This document shows, one piece after another, positions 37,330-48,257 of a stretch of DNA of 64,000 nucleotides. This stretch comes from Jaapia argillacea MUCL 33604. Taxonomy: Eukaryota > Basidiomycota > Agaricomycetes > Jaapiales > Jaapiaceae. Numbering within the stretch: the stretch's first letter is position 1; every line of letters begins with the position of its first letter. Made by a program: the position numbers and the translations under genes. Location of the stretch: contig KL197727.1 in assembly GCA_000697665.1 (NCBI GenBank), positions 124,001 through 188,000 on the forward strand. Direction: 5' to 3'. Below the pieces are notes generated by a model. The model saw only the letters and a program-made list of their open reading frames with translations, was not told the origin of the DNA and searched no databases.

Positions 37330-37451
37330 ATATGTGCATTGTTACTTCGTCTGTTTTTATTTCATCGTATAAGGAGTTCTTCGGGTATCACCGATCACAT
37401 TTTGGCATGAGATGTCACGGTATTGCTGGAAACTTGAGAGACTTTACTGCA

Positions 37452-38819
37452 ATGAACGTCCAACGACTCCATCTACAACTGCTCTTTCGTGAGGCTCGTC
37501 CAATATCCCTGGTTGTACGCTGTTCTCCTCATGCTTCGCGACCATGGATTGCCCACAAATCGAGAGGATTTGCCACTCATCGTGACCCAGTTGTGCCTTC
37601 GTCCATTCTCACACACGCGCTAGACCAGAAGCAAAGGGGGGCGCGAAGGCAGGACTCTGTTGGCCCTTTCCAACTTGGCCTTGTCCCCCCTACCGAGGAT
37701 GAAGTGAAGAACCTGAAGAAATGGTCAGAGTTGAGTGCGGGTGGGAAAGGTGTGTGCCGTGAAGACATATATTCTCTGGGGGTTCGCTGGGGAGAAATTT
37801 ACTCAATGTTTCTTTCGTGCCAATCTTAGTTGCGCGGGCGACGGCTTGGACGACGAACTTGACTGTTATTCTGTTCGGGGCCGGATTATCTGCGTTACTC
37901 ATCTACACCCTTACGTCGGAGCTCTTTTCGAGAAACTCGCCCACCGTGTTGTATGGGGAGGCATGTGAAAAGATCAAGGAATCACCTCGAGTGCGTCGAT
38001 GTTTCTGCTACCCTTTTCCTCGGCTTCTTGACGCCTGTACCTTCTAGGTCGCAAAGTACTTCCAAAAGCCTTTGACATTCCACAATAATGCCCCCTCTGC
38101 GATCCGCCCACGCCATCGGAACCACCATGTCGCCTCCCAAGTTGCCGTCGACTCTGCAGGTCGTGAACACATGCTCCTGAATTTCTACGTTCAGGGTCGC
38201 CCTCCTGGATCCGCGCCCGCTCCTGACGCTCCTGAAGAATCATACTTGGATTCAGTGGTCACGTGGTCCAAGGACAAGGCCTCCCGGATTTCTGAACTCA
38301 CATGGGACGAATGTGTGTCGGAGGCGAAAAGCCGTACCACACTGGTGGTAGAATCCTCCAAACGACTGTTCAGGTACCTGATTGGACGGCCTGAGCGTCC
38401 CACGACTTCGGTGCCTCCACCCGCACCGGAGGCCACGGAGAAGCAGGCTGAGAAGGGAGGGTTTTGGAGTATTGCTGGGGTGTTTGGCGGGTTGAAGATG
38501 GGAGGTCCGAGAGATGGAAGTGGAGAGCCTGCAGGTGGGAAGATGTATGCGGAAGGAGAGATTCACGCCGATTTGGTCAAGGTATGCCGATCTCATGTAT
38601 CTTGTTCACACAACCGAACTAACCGTATTGCAGAATGATAAGGGATACTTCGAGTTCCGTTATATCCTCATTGACATCCCTCGTAAGCATTGTCTCATTC
38701 TCAAAAGCCTCTGGTTCTCATGGAGAGTCTTAGATTCGCGGACACGGAATCCTGTCCGTGTATTCGTAGAGAAGTCGTCAGATGTGCGTGACGCTGAGAC
38801 GGTGATGCGTTGGTCATAG
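37452..38819 (+). CDS. TIM21: Tim21, TIM23-complex subunit
   Basis: Five exons (37452-37749, 37830-37990, 38048-38581, 38634-38682, 38734-38819) give 375 aa. An Arg/His-rich presequence ends in a disordered stretch. A single membrane span follows (NLTVILFGAGLSALLIYTL), and then the intermembrane-space domain: SRNSPTVLYGEACEKIKESP, VAKYFQKPLTFHN, HHVASQVAVDSAGREHMLLN and a C-terminal KGYFEFRYILIDIP...RVFVEKSSD. Tim21 links the TIM23 translocase to the TOM complex and to respiratory supercomplexes. There is an acidic/Pro-rich insertion of about 100 residues between the two halves of the domain, longer than in yeast. It directly follows the tRNA-Thr gene. Confidence 0.93.
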
Positions 38820-39038
38820 GTCATTCACACCCTTCTGAAACCGTGATGTCTTTCACCACTCTTGCATTATTCTCTTGGAGGTCGAGAAGGATCGTGATAA
38901 TCGAGTAGCGACTCACCGCTCTTCTGCTCCACGAAATGTATCAATAGTCCAACAGACAGAAGACAATGTCCAGACCAAAAGTTGGGTGAGGGAGGTCGTC
39001 GATGATGCGGCAATTACAACGTCAGGAATCATAGAGAA

Positions 39039-39620
39039 CTATTCCCCAAATAGTTTCTGAACACGCTTCAATATTGAGTCCTTGGCAGGATCTGTTGCGG
39101 TTCCATCACTGTCCAGCATCACCGGGGTGAGGAGGTAATTACGCACCGTATGGGTGGTCCTTCGAAGGGATCTCCAAGAGAGCGGGGAATGCCTGGCTGT
39201 ACTTGTCAACCGTTGGGCGGATCTTCTCCGCAATCTGTGCGAGTAGCACCAGGGTGTCAGTATAAATTAGATGCTACCATGGAAAGGGGTAACAGACGTG
39301 TTGGTTGATCAGGAGGATGGCAATATCATTCCGTTCCGTAAACTCCTCGAATGAAGCCTCTATCGTCGAGACTTGCGTCTCTGACAGGCCTCAATTGGTC
39401 AAAGATGGAGAAAATATTCATGGCAACTCACTGGTATCAACTACTAGGAAGTTCTTCTTCCCGTGGTCACCGATCTGACCAATGCCGGCCAGTAACATCC
39501 CAGTGATGGTGTCCTGTCGTCTCGGGATCAGATCGGACAGCTAGTGGAGAGAAAGCAAGAGCAAACTTCATCGCCAATCACTGCGAGCAGGTTGCGGTCC
39601 TTGAAGGATTGTGTCGACAT
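39039..39620 (-). CDS. VMA7: V-type ATPase subunit F
   Basis: Five exons (39620-39567, 39513-39432, 39380-39298, 39234-39147, 39091-39039) give 119 aa, the usual length. Motifs: [56 protein letters not shown] and a C-terminal [17 protein letters not shown]. Subunit F is part of the V1 central stalk, rotating with subunit D to drive proton pumping into vacuoles and endosomes. Tail to tail with TIM21 (219 bp apart) and divergent from the ECD gene (216 bp). Confidence 0.96.
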
Positions 39621-39836
39621 TGTGGCCTACGAGTATGAAAACACCAGCCAAAGTACAGTGGCGGTAGGAAGCCCAGAAAGGAAGCGCCCAGTTTGTGGCG
39701 GTCATTGACCAGGATCTTTCTCTTCCTGACCTCGAGAATCCTGTCCCCCTCCCTCGGCATTCTGTGCAAAGGCGGGCTGAACTAGTGTTCACCTCTCAAA
39801 CTCTTGGGAATATTCTAGTGGAAATACGCTGCATTC

Positions 39837-42800
39837 ATGGCTACCATCTCCGATATCTTCAATCGACCTCCAGCGATCTCTGAGGACACCCTTCAATATG
39901 TTGTTTATCCTCCACCTGGAATGGCGGACAGGGCCTCCGTGACCTCTCTCGCCGCCGTGATCCAAAGCTTCGTCGATGATTCTTTGCCCGAGTTCATTTG
40001 GCATCGAGATCCTTTCGAACTGAAAGTCGTTGCGGATGCTGAGAGCGAAGGTTGGATGTTAGAAGGCAGGATGAGGGTGGGGGACTGCGTTGACGATGAG
40101 TGGTGTGTTGCATGGTTGCTAAAGGAAGCCACCACCAAATGGGATGTTGTGGCTAGGTATGACATGACTGCTTGACTCGTAGCACGATAAAATTCTGATT
40201 TCGTTGGCTTTTAGCATCTTCGACTCTGATGGGGAGTTTCTGCTCATCGAAGGAGCTGAAGTTTTGCCTTCATGGGTAACCCCGAAAAATGCTGAGAATA
40301 GGGTGCGCTAGCTCATTCACTTCGCCAAAGGTAACACATTTAGCTTTAATCCACTTGCAGGTCTGGATCTACAACTCCCACCTCCACCTTATCCCTCTGT
40401 CTTACGTCTCTGCACCATCTAGCAAACGAATTCGACGGGAATATCCTCGAGTTAATGATGAGGACACCGACGGTGATGGGGACGTTGAGGACGGTTTCCT
40501 CAATCCTTCCGATGCAGTCAAGTTGGTGAGGGACTCGAACGTAAACACTACGGCCCCCACCGACCTCGAAACAACCATTTGGCGGAAAATAGCAGGGTTA
40601 GTTTCAAATACATCTGCACTTCCCTCTGATTAACTCCATACAGTTACCCAGCCGCTGCAAGGCAACATATCCACAAGACAAAAGTACACTTGCCAGTCGA
40701 CATTGCTCGGACACTCTCCGTAAATCCAGGGCTTATACAGAAGCCTGTAGAGACATTCTACACTCGTGACTCCGCTCAGCTTAGAGTCTGTCCCTCCTCC
40801 TATGCGGGAACTGTAGTTCTGACATCGCTTCGATTTGAAGGCAGCACGTAAAATGGCTCGGTTTCCACCACAGCCATCCGTTCTCCAAACTGTCACTATG
40901 ACTCGGACTGCCTACGCTCAACTCATGGGTCAGAAGTTTCATCCTCCCAAGGTCTTCGGCGGCTGGTCAGAGAGGGAAGGAACTGACCAATGGCGGTGGA
41001 GAGATATTGGAATGAAGATCGTATGTACACTTCCAAGGCTTTTTTGGCGCCGCTCGCTCATTTGGGTCAACTTTCTAGGCCTGTGGGTTTGAGATGCTCT
41101 TCCAAGAAAGTAAAAGTCGAGTGGGTTTGCATACCTCTGCGGATACTTTGCGAGCATCGGTAGGTTCTACCCACTCTTTCCTTATCAGCACTATATCTGA
41201 GCGCAATCACAGGCAGAAGCGCAAATGGACGCTTTACGGAGGAATACCGACTACACGAAATACATCCAGAACCTTGTCTCTGCAGGATTCTTCAAAGGGG
41301 AAGTTGAAGGGTCGCAGCTGTGGAAAACCCTCGAAAGCAAGGCAGCGGACGCATTCATTCGGGCGCGACAAGAAGAGTATGTTGTGTTGTTTGAGATGAA
41401 TTTGCATTGATTGTACCCTCTTGGCTACAGTGACGCTAACCGCCCATCGTTTGCTTCCCTCGTGTCAACTGCTCTAGCGCAAAGCGCCTTTGTCAGTGGG
41501 GCAGTTGATCAAGGGGAAGACCCAGACGACTGGCTTAATGTCGACCAAAAGGATCTGGAAAGCATGTTACAGGATACACTGCGAACGGCCAAGGACAAAG
41601 CCCCCATCAGTGATGCGATGGATGTTGATGACTCGTCTCGTCTCGAATCTGAAGAGAATAGGGTGGCGAAGGATCAAGCTTTCCGACTTCAGGAATTGGC
41701 GAAAAAAGTCGAGGACTTCGTGGAGGGGGAAGGTGATATAGAGGGTGCAAAGTTCGCTGAGTAAGTTTTCTCTCTGGAAACTTCTTCCCACTCATTAAAG
41801 GCTATTCAGTGAAGGAACATCCGACGAAGAGTTTAGCGATGAGAGGTTTTCGGACTCGGATAATGAAGATGAAGATAGTGACATCGATCCTCTTGAACGC
41901 TCTGCAGCCGATGCGGCTGCTCGGCAAGAAGCCATGGACAAGCTTGTCCCAGCACTCGATCCATCCGAATATGGGAAAATGCCCGCTTCATTCCATCGGA
42001 ACTCCCAGAGAGTCACCAAAGTCACGGTTGACACCGAGGAGATTGAGGATCCCCATCCCAAAGGTTCCAACAGCGAACCTCTCCGACCATTCATCCGACC
42101 ACCAATTCTGGAGCGAGACCGATTCGAGGGAGTCGACTCCGACGATGAGACGGATGAGGAGGAGGAGGTTGACGAGGAAGAGGAAGAAGATCAACCACAA
42201 GTTGTGGGAGAAATCGAAGTCGATATGAACGAGGAACAAGATGAGTTTATCGAGTTTTCACGACAGGCCCTGGGCATTTCCGATGCTCAATGGGCTGATA
42301 TCCTTCAAGATCGCGAAAAGAGAGGAGGTAAGGATGTTCCGTTTGTTATGCTTTTATATAAACTCATTTTCCAACGGACAGCTTTCGTACCTCGGAGTGG
42401 CATTCCCGAAAGCAAACAATATTCCGGCCCTGAGCCTCCTAAGCGGTCATCGAAAACCAATGACTTGAAGGATACTTCGCCACGATCTGTGGGGGCTGGC
42501 CCCAGTGCGAACCCGAACCTCGACTCCTTCGAAACCGTAATGCAGGCCATGGATGCCGAGCTTGCTCGCCTAAAGCCTGGCTCGTCACCATCCAAAGAGA
42601 AGGGGAAGACCAAGGCGCCTATGCTCGATCCCATGGTTGACGATGAGATGGACATTGAAGCTGCAATGGACGCTGAAGTGAAGGCGGCTCTCGAGAATCA
42701 AGACCTGGACCCCGAAGATGACTTCGACGGGGAAACACCAGCGGACTACAACCTGATCAAGAATTTCTTGGAAAGCTTCAAGAGTCAGGCTGGATTGTCA

Positions 42801-42866
42801 GGTCCTGTGAGTAGCTTGGCAGGGAGGTTGCAGCCTGGGTGGAATCTGCCTCGGGATGAGGATTGA
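39837..42866 (+). CDS. Ecdysoneless/SGT1 homologue (ECD family)
   Basis: Ten exons (39837-40156, 40215-40302, 40361-40596, 40644-40785, 40841-41020, 41079-41159, 41213-41376, 41431-41760, 41810-42327, 42382-42866) give 847 aa. Typical opening is PGMADRASVTSLAAVIQSFV with FIWHRDPFELKV, then GRMRVGDCVDDEWCVAWLL, IEGAEVLPSWVTPKNAENRV and WIYNSHLHLIPL. The C-terminal third is strongly acidic with a run of Glu/Asp around residue 570, followed by an ordered segment (EFSRQALGISDAQWADIL). ECD proteins act in pre-mRNA splicing/U5 snRNP assembly and in cell-cycle control in animals, and yeast lacks a close copy. The last intron (54 nt) is stop-free and in frame, so retention would add 18 residues. Confidence 0.9.
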
Positions 42867-43185
42867 TAGCATCTGCACCTGATGTCGTGGGCGTATGGAT
42901 ATTTGGATGTCGTGCTGCAACGATTACGTCTGCCACCCACCGTGAATATTGCGCATGCGTTTGATTGCCTCAACCTCCAGCTCGTTCCGTCTTCGGACTT
43001 AGACTTGTTCCAGCGTCAGGCTCTCGTTGATGCACATAAGTAATGGAACTTTAAAAGCGAGCAAACGTCTGTGCGAAAGCTTGACCTTCTCTATATTCCA
43101 TCACGTTTGCTCGAAGTGACATCCAGTGAGACCTGGACAGCACCTGCCCAGTCTCACCTCGTGTCTTGCCTACCACCACTCAACG
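42867..43185. other. Short intergenic region, no gene seen
   Basis: About 320 bp holding the ECD 3' flank and the AP-3 sigma promoter. No feature stands out. Confidence 0.5.
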
Positions 43186-43996
43186 ATGATTCATGCTGTG
43201 CTCATCTGTTAGCTCATCTCCTGAATCGTCCTAGACGTGTTACTCACCTGCCGACCCTCAGTCAACACCTCTGGGGTTCCTCGTTTGACGAAGTTCTATA
43301 GCCCGCTTCAACAATCATCTCAAGTCCTTGTCAAGAAGATCTTCTCCCTCATTTCAACTCGTCCTGCCAGCCTTTGCAACTTTCTGGATGCTCCCGAGCT
43401 GGAAGAATGTCTGGGTCGCAAAGACAAGCCCGACGAAAAACTGCGGGTTGTGTACCGCAGCTACGCCACCTTACACTTCGTTTTCGTCGTGGATAGCGCA
43501 GAAAGCGAGCTGGGCATCTTGGACTTGATTCAGGTCAGTTACTCGCAGTCGATAGGAACTGTTATTCTCATCGAGTTCAGGTTTTTGTGGAGTCTCTGGA
43601 CCGTGCATTTGAGAACGTGTGCGAGCTAGATCTCGTCTTCCACTTCGATGAGGTTTGTTGTTCAAGATCGGGTCACCAGAGTTATGTCGAAGAATATTCT
43701 AGGTGCATCACATCCTCGGTGAGATCATTCAGGGCGGACTAGTACTAGAGACAAACGTGGACGAGATCGACAGCCAAGGTAAGTAGCTATTGCTACGATA
43801 CCCATGAGCTAGAGGGACCAGGCTCAACTCAAACCTTCCAGTGCAAGTAGCCGCACAAGCAAGAAAGACATCATTTGCTTCTGCAAATCCCCTATCGTTG
43901 GGTGTGGGGAGTGGGGGAGTGGGGCAACGGGGGGGAGGATTACAGACACCCCTCGGGTGGCTAACGGGGAAGCTGGCAGGTGTGGGAGCACGGTAA
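43186..43996 (+). CDS. APS3: AP-3 complex subunit sigma
   Basis: Five exons (43186-43207, 43262-43533, 43581-43652, 43703-43778, 43842-43996) give 198 aa. The first exon codes only MIHAVLI and part of the next codon. The longin-type small chain follows: FNTSGVPRLTKFYSP, VYRSYATLHFVFVVDSAESE, ILDLIQVFVESLDRAFENVC and ELDLVFHFDEVHHILGEIIQ then GGLVLETN. The GGxVLET segment and overall order match sigma-3 rather than sigma-1/2. AP-3 carries cargo from Golgi/endosomes to the vacuole. The last 45 residues are a Gly-rich tail not found in short sigma chains. Confidence 0.95.
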
Positions 43997-44389
43997 GATC
44001 GGGCATTACCACTACTAGTGCCTGTAGCAGGGCGTTGTATGTTCTCGGTGCTCTTTGCCTGTGGTCCTAATTCATATCCACGGGGATCTGCGATGTCAGA
44101 TGGATCATGTGCGTCTCACCGTCCTTGGGAAGAGAAACGGGAACAGCCCGAGCCTTGCAACTTCCTCATGCGCAGCGCCATGTATGTGCATGGAATTCAT
44201 AGTGGAAGGGGCCACCCTACCAAATTGGAGGGTTACGGCGGAAGATGTTTATCAACGCTAAGGAACATCGGTAAGGCTTGCCAGGTATACAACTATGGAA
44301 CGCTACGGGGTCATCCAGTACTGAGAGTCCCCTGAACAGCGGATGCTCCTGTAGATTCCCAAGAATTAGACTTCGTAATTTCCTTGAAT
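43997..44389. other. Convergent 3' intergenic region
   Basis: About 390 bp between the ends of AP-3 sigma (plus) and Med6 (minus). It is presumably shared 3' UTR. The frames seen here read antisense or past the stops and have no features. Confidence 0.5.
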
Positions 44390-45459
44390 TTATGGCTTAC
44401 GTTTCTTTTTCTTCTTTCCCGCTCCAGGTGGTGCCTTCACTGCAGCAACCTCCTGTGGCGTTGGGGCCCTGGCAGACGGATTTTGGACCGGTCCTGCAGG
44501 AGCAGGCGTCGCGGATGAGCGTTGACCCACTCCGCTCGCCGGGGTTCCTGGGGCACCTTCCGAAGCAGGAGGATGAACGCGAGATGTGAAGGATGTAGCA
44601 GAATGCGCTGCTGTAGTACGCATGGCATTGAACAATAACATATTGTTCTGCTGCTTGTTGGCCGCTTTTCGCTTGGAAGAGGGCGAGGCAAGGTCGTGCT
44701 CCTCGTCCGTGCTGACGGGTTCATCCGTTTCATCTTGCTTCTTCGCCGCTTCTCCGGTGAGAGCTGTATCCCGTATCGGCCAAATGAACCCAGTTCGAGG
44801 GGTATAGTCTGGTCGGTGTTTTCGTAGGGTATCGAGGGACGATTGCAGGGCATTTACGGCCGTAAGCTAAAGTGTGATCAGATATGGGTCCAAGGAAATG
44901 ATATAAGCTTACCAGGCGATTAGAAAGGACGGTGTAAACATCCGGAGATTGGTAGATGCGGTTATGCATGATAAAATATGCCGCCAAAGGTCTGACTAGC
45001 TTGATCGTTAGATTTGATGCCACGAAGAGGGATTCCTTCAAAACATACCGTTATCAGGAGAGATCCTTTCACGTTTGTGAATGATAAAAAAGGTGGGTGG
45101 TTGGGCGTGGACCACAGCGAACTCAACACCAGTGAATCGTCTGTGTGGACGAATGAAACGGCTATTGCAAAGGGCAAACGGGAATAACTGACTTGAGCTC
45201 CTCCGCTTCATTTAGGAGCGGTTGCCCTGTGTGCATCGTCTGCATTCGTAACACCTGATTGTTACTTTGCTTGTCGTAGAACATTGAAGTCGCAAAGTAA
45301 TCGAAGACATTCTCGGTGGTAAGCGGACCATTTGCCTAACGAGTATAATTGGGATCCAGATAATCAACGATACAAGGTGAATCTCACTTGAATCCACTCG
45401 TGCCAGATGAAGAAGCGATGACTGTAGTCATCTGGCGGGTGCAGGTCGTTGATATCCAT
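44390..45459 (-). CDS. MED6: Mediator complex subunit 6
   Basis: Five exons (45459-45388, 45335-45193, 45140-45049, 44995-44913, 44866-44390) give 288 aa. The conserved Med6 fold is in the first 150 residues: FFIWHEWIQANGPLTTENVF, DYFATSMFYDKQSNNQVLRM, GVEFAVVHAQPPTFFIIHKR and VRPLAAYFIMHNRIYQSPDV. The C-terminal half is disordered, Ala/Pro/Ser-rich, and ends in a Lys/Arg cluster (GKKKKKRKP). Med6 is an essential head-module subunit that bridges activators to RNA polymerase II. Confidence 0.96.
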
Positions 45460-45543
45460 GAGGGGCGAAGCGCCACCGTCGTGGTGCGCAGATGAAGAAG
45501 GAGGGTTGCTGATCTTGGATTGCTCGGTCGCTTTGCTTCCGTC

Positions 45544-45634
45544 GCCCGCCTAGCTCAATCGGATAGAGCGTCAGACTCTTACCTAGGCATTGTATGGCGA
45601 TCTGAAGGCTGCGAGTTCGACCCTCGCGGTGGGC
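45544..45634 (+). tRNA. tRNA-Lys (anticodon CTT) with intron, plus copy
   Basis: Acceptor arms GCCCGCC/GGTGGGC, D arm GCTC...GAGC, anticodon stem TCAGA/TCTGA with CTT in the loop, and T arm GCGAG/CTCGC with loop TTCGACC. About 18-20 nt between the anticodon and the 3' half of the stem is a canonical intron after position 37. A T-rich stretch (TTTTGTT) follows as a likely terminator. The same gene occurs in inverse orientation 262 bp downstream. Confidence 0.93.
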
Positions 45635-45896
45635 TAGAATCTTTTGTTGCTTGGGGACAGGGAGTCATAGGGCACTTGGTTAGCATACAGTATGGTGGTG
45701 AAGACTCGAGAGGTTGATCAGGTGTCAACCATTCATTTTGCAGCCGAGGATTAGGATTTCGTGCACACCAATGTCGGCTCAGCAATGGTTACTGACTATA
45801 AGTTTCATTACCACTCTACTACCATGAGAAACACAGAATCCACTAGTCGTAGCTTCCCCCCCCTTTTCACAGTCAAAAAGAACAAAAATGTCAGTA

Positions 45897-45987
45897 GCCC
45901 ACCGCGAGGGTCGAACTCGCAGCCTTCAGATCGCCGTACAATGCCTAGGTAAGAGTCTGACGCTCTATCCGATTGAGCTAGGCGGGC
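45897..45987 (-). tRNA. tRNA-Lys (anticodon CTT) with intron, minus copy
   Basis: Same 91-nt gene as at 45544, read on the minus strand, with identical mature sequence. Its intron has TACGGC where the plus copy has TATGGC. Downstream on the minus strand is TTTTTGTTCTTTTT, a Pol III terminator. The flanks differ from those of the plus copy, so only the gene itself is duplicated. Confidence 0.93.
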
Positions 45988-48257
45988 GATGTAGGAACCT
46001 TACATCCAAACACTATCATCCCCAGGATTCGGCAAGTGATCATCGTGGTTGTCGCCAATACGATTGTTCAGTCCTCGGCCTGAACGACCATTAGAGTCAC
46101 CATTATCCAATCCTCGATAGTTTCGCCTTCAGAACCACACCCGTGGAGGTTTCTGAAGCCCGTCGTGTTGGTGGATGTCGATTAGTTCCTGTAGGGAGAA
46201 GCATCGATGTGATCCGGTGGTTTACGTCGCCTTCCTTCGGTATACCGTAGGGTATTATTATCCCTGTGAAGTCGAAATGACCCGCTCACCGAGTCACAGC
46301 GGCGTTCGGAAGGTATTGTTTGTATTCTCACCGTATCAGAATCGAGGAACAAACCGCCTTCGTAGGTACCCTGTCGCTCGCGTTAGATCCATATGTATCC
46401 CCAACCTTGATACCGCTGCTGAGAGCCTTGCCATAAGGTGTAATGTATTTTGACCACTCACCAGTCAGTCGCCGGTTCCGTTCAGTGCATACGAATATGT
46501 AACGCGTGCGAACACCATCGTCGCCGCAACTAAGCTAACAAGACCACGGCAGCGAACATCGAGAAGATAGATAGAAGGCCTTGAGAAGCCGGTTGCTGAC
46601 CTACGTATCTGAATCCCCCGCTGTTCTCGGGAGTTTCGCGGTGTGAGATGACCGCGACGCATCGACCTAGAGTTCTTTGAAACCAGTGGGATGCGTCAGC
46701 ATTGGCGACGATGAGAACGTGTATTCAACGGGAATATGGTAAAACACCGATATGGCATTTAGGTTCCCCAAGAGTGACGGAGGGTTTGAACGAAACTGAA
46801 CCATCAATCAGCAAGACTCTCCCAAAGAGAAACTCGCCACGGGGGCCAAGGTAGTCCGCGGTCCGTATTGGAGAGTCATCCAATGAAATTTGAGCGGCGG
46901 GATCAAACTTGAATCTTGTAGTACTGCATCATTGCACGATTTGAGCCAATTTGGAGCTTCGAGGCCATGCTGTATCATTTTCAGAAGTGTGTTGGTGCAC
47001 AACGAGGCAGGAGGTGACTCGACGGGTGTATCCCTGTCCAGCGGAGTAGATTTGATCCCAAGTCAGCCTAGGAGGAACATATGGCCGTCCGCTCCATTCT
47101 CAGTAACCGAGTTATTGATGATGACAATGAAGGGGGCCGCTGACATTGCCTCTGAGATCTGAGTGAACACGAATTGCTAGTCAGCGGAGGGCACGACAAG
47201 GCGGACTGAACAGCTTGAAGTTAGTTTGGACCTCCACCCTTCGGGTTTACCAATTTCCGATGAGTCAGCTGGATTTGAGTAGTCCACAACTCTCGGAAAG
47301 ATATTTGAAAAAGTAGTATGGACTTGTCAGCCTCTTTGATGGCTCTCGGAAAATGATGTCAATAATCCAACGGAGTGAAGGCAAGATCGCGGAGCTTACG
47401 ACAATATCCTTTGTCATATGTGGGAGCAGGTTGGGGGGTATTCTGGACAATAATACGTCCAGTGGAAGTTACGACACGTCTTTGTGATGGAAAGACACGT
47501 CGCAATTACCAAGTCTAGCAGAAGCTGATTGATGTACAGCTTAAGAGAAGTCAAAAGTACTGCGCGTCTTGGCTACTGCGCACTTGGTACATTAGCACTT
47601 ACCTTGTGAAGCAGCCGGAGATAAACACAAGGATGCGATTTATCAGATCCGATGCATACCGAGGCTGTGTAATTTGATCTCTCCGACTTGGTCGGTTTGT
47701 TTGAGATCGAGAAGACCTGGCGAGTGCTCGGTGAGAGATACCGTCCGCATCAGCTGAGAGCTATCGGTGCCGGGCCAGGTGTGAGGAAGACGACAAGACG
47801 ACATTGTTGGTCTGAATTGGCAGGTGCTGTGAAGGGTCCTCGAGGACATGGTGCAACAAGGTGCTCCACACCTTTGCCACAACTCCACGGTGAACTTGCC
47901 CGTGGGCGCATTGCTAACCTCGTAAAATGAATGTGTTGTTTGTGGATAGCAAAGAATATTTCCAGACCAGTGTAGGATGGTGGTTTCGAGTCTGCGCCAA
48001 GGGCACAGGATGATTTACCGGAGGCAATACGTAGAGGGCAACGGGGTCCATTGGCCGAATTGGGAGACTCGAACTAGCCGAGACGGCATGAAATTGGAAG
48101 GATCAGGGGCGTGGGAAGAGGCTGTGTTCGGCTGGGAGCATACGTGTATCCGCAGCAGGATCGTTTAAGCCTCTCTACCACCAACACATAACTGACGTTG
48201 CCCTCTCTCTTTTCAATCCTGCTGTCTTCACTTTAAACCAGCTGCGCCGCATACATC
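45988..48257. other. 2.3 kb tract without a recognisable gene
   Basis: Between the minus tRNA-Lys and the C2H2 gene. Small frames on both strands (for example minus 47450-47265 and 47888-47643, plus 47688-47930) show no domain, and I could not join them into a model. The last several hundred bases probably serve the C2H2 promoter. No element ends were found. Confidence 0.4.
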
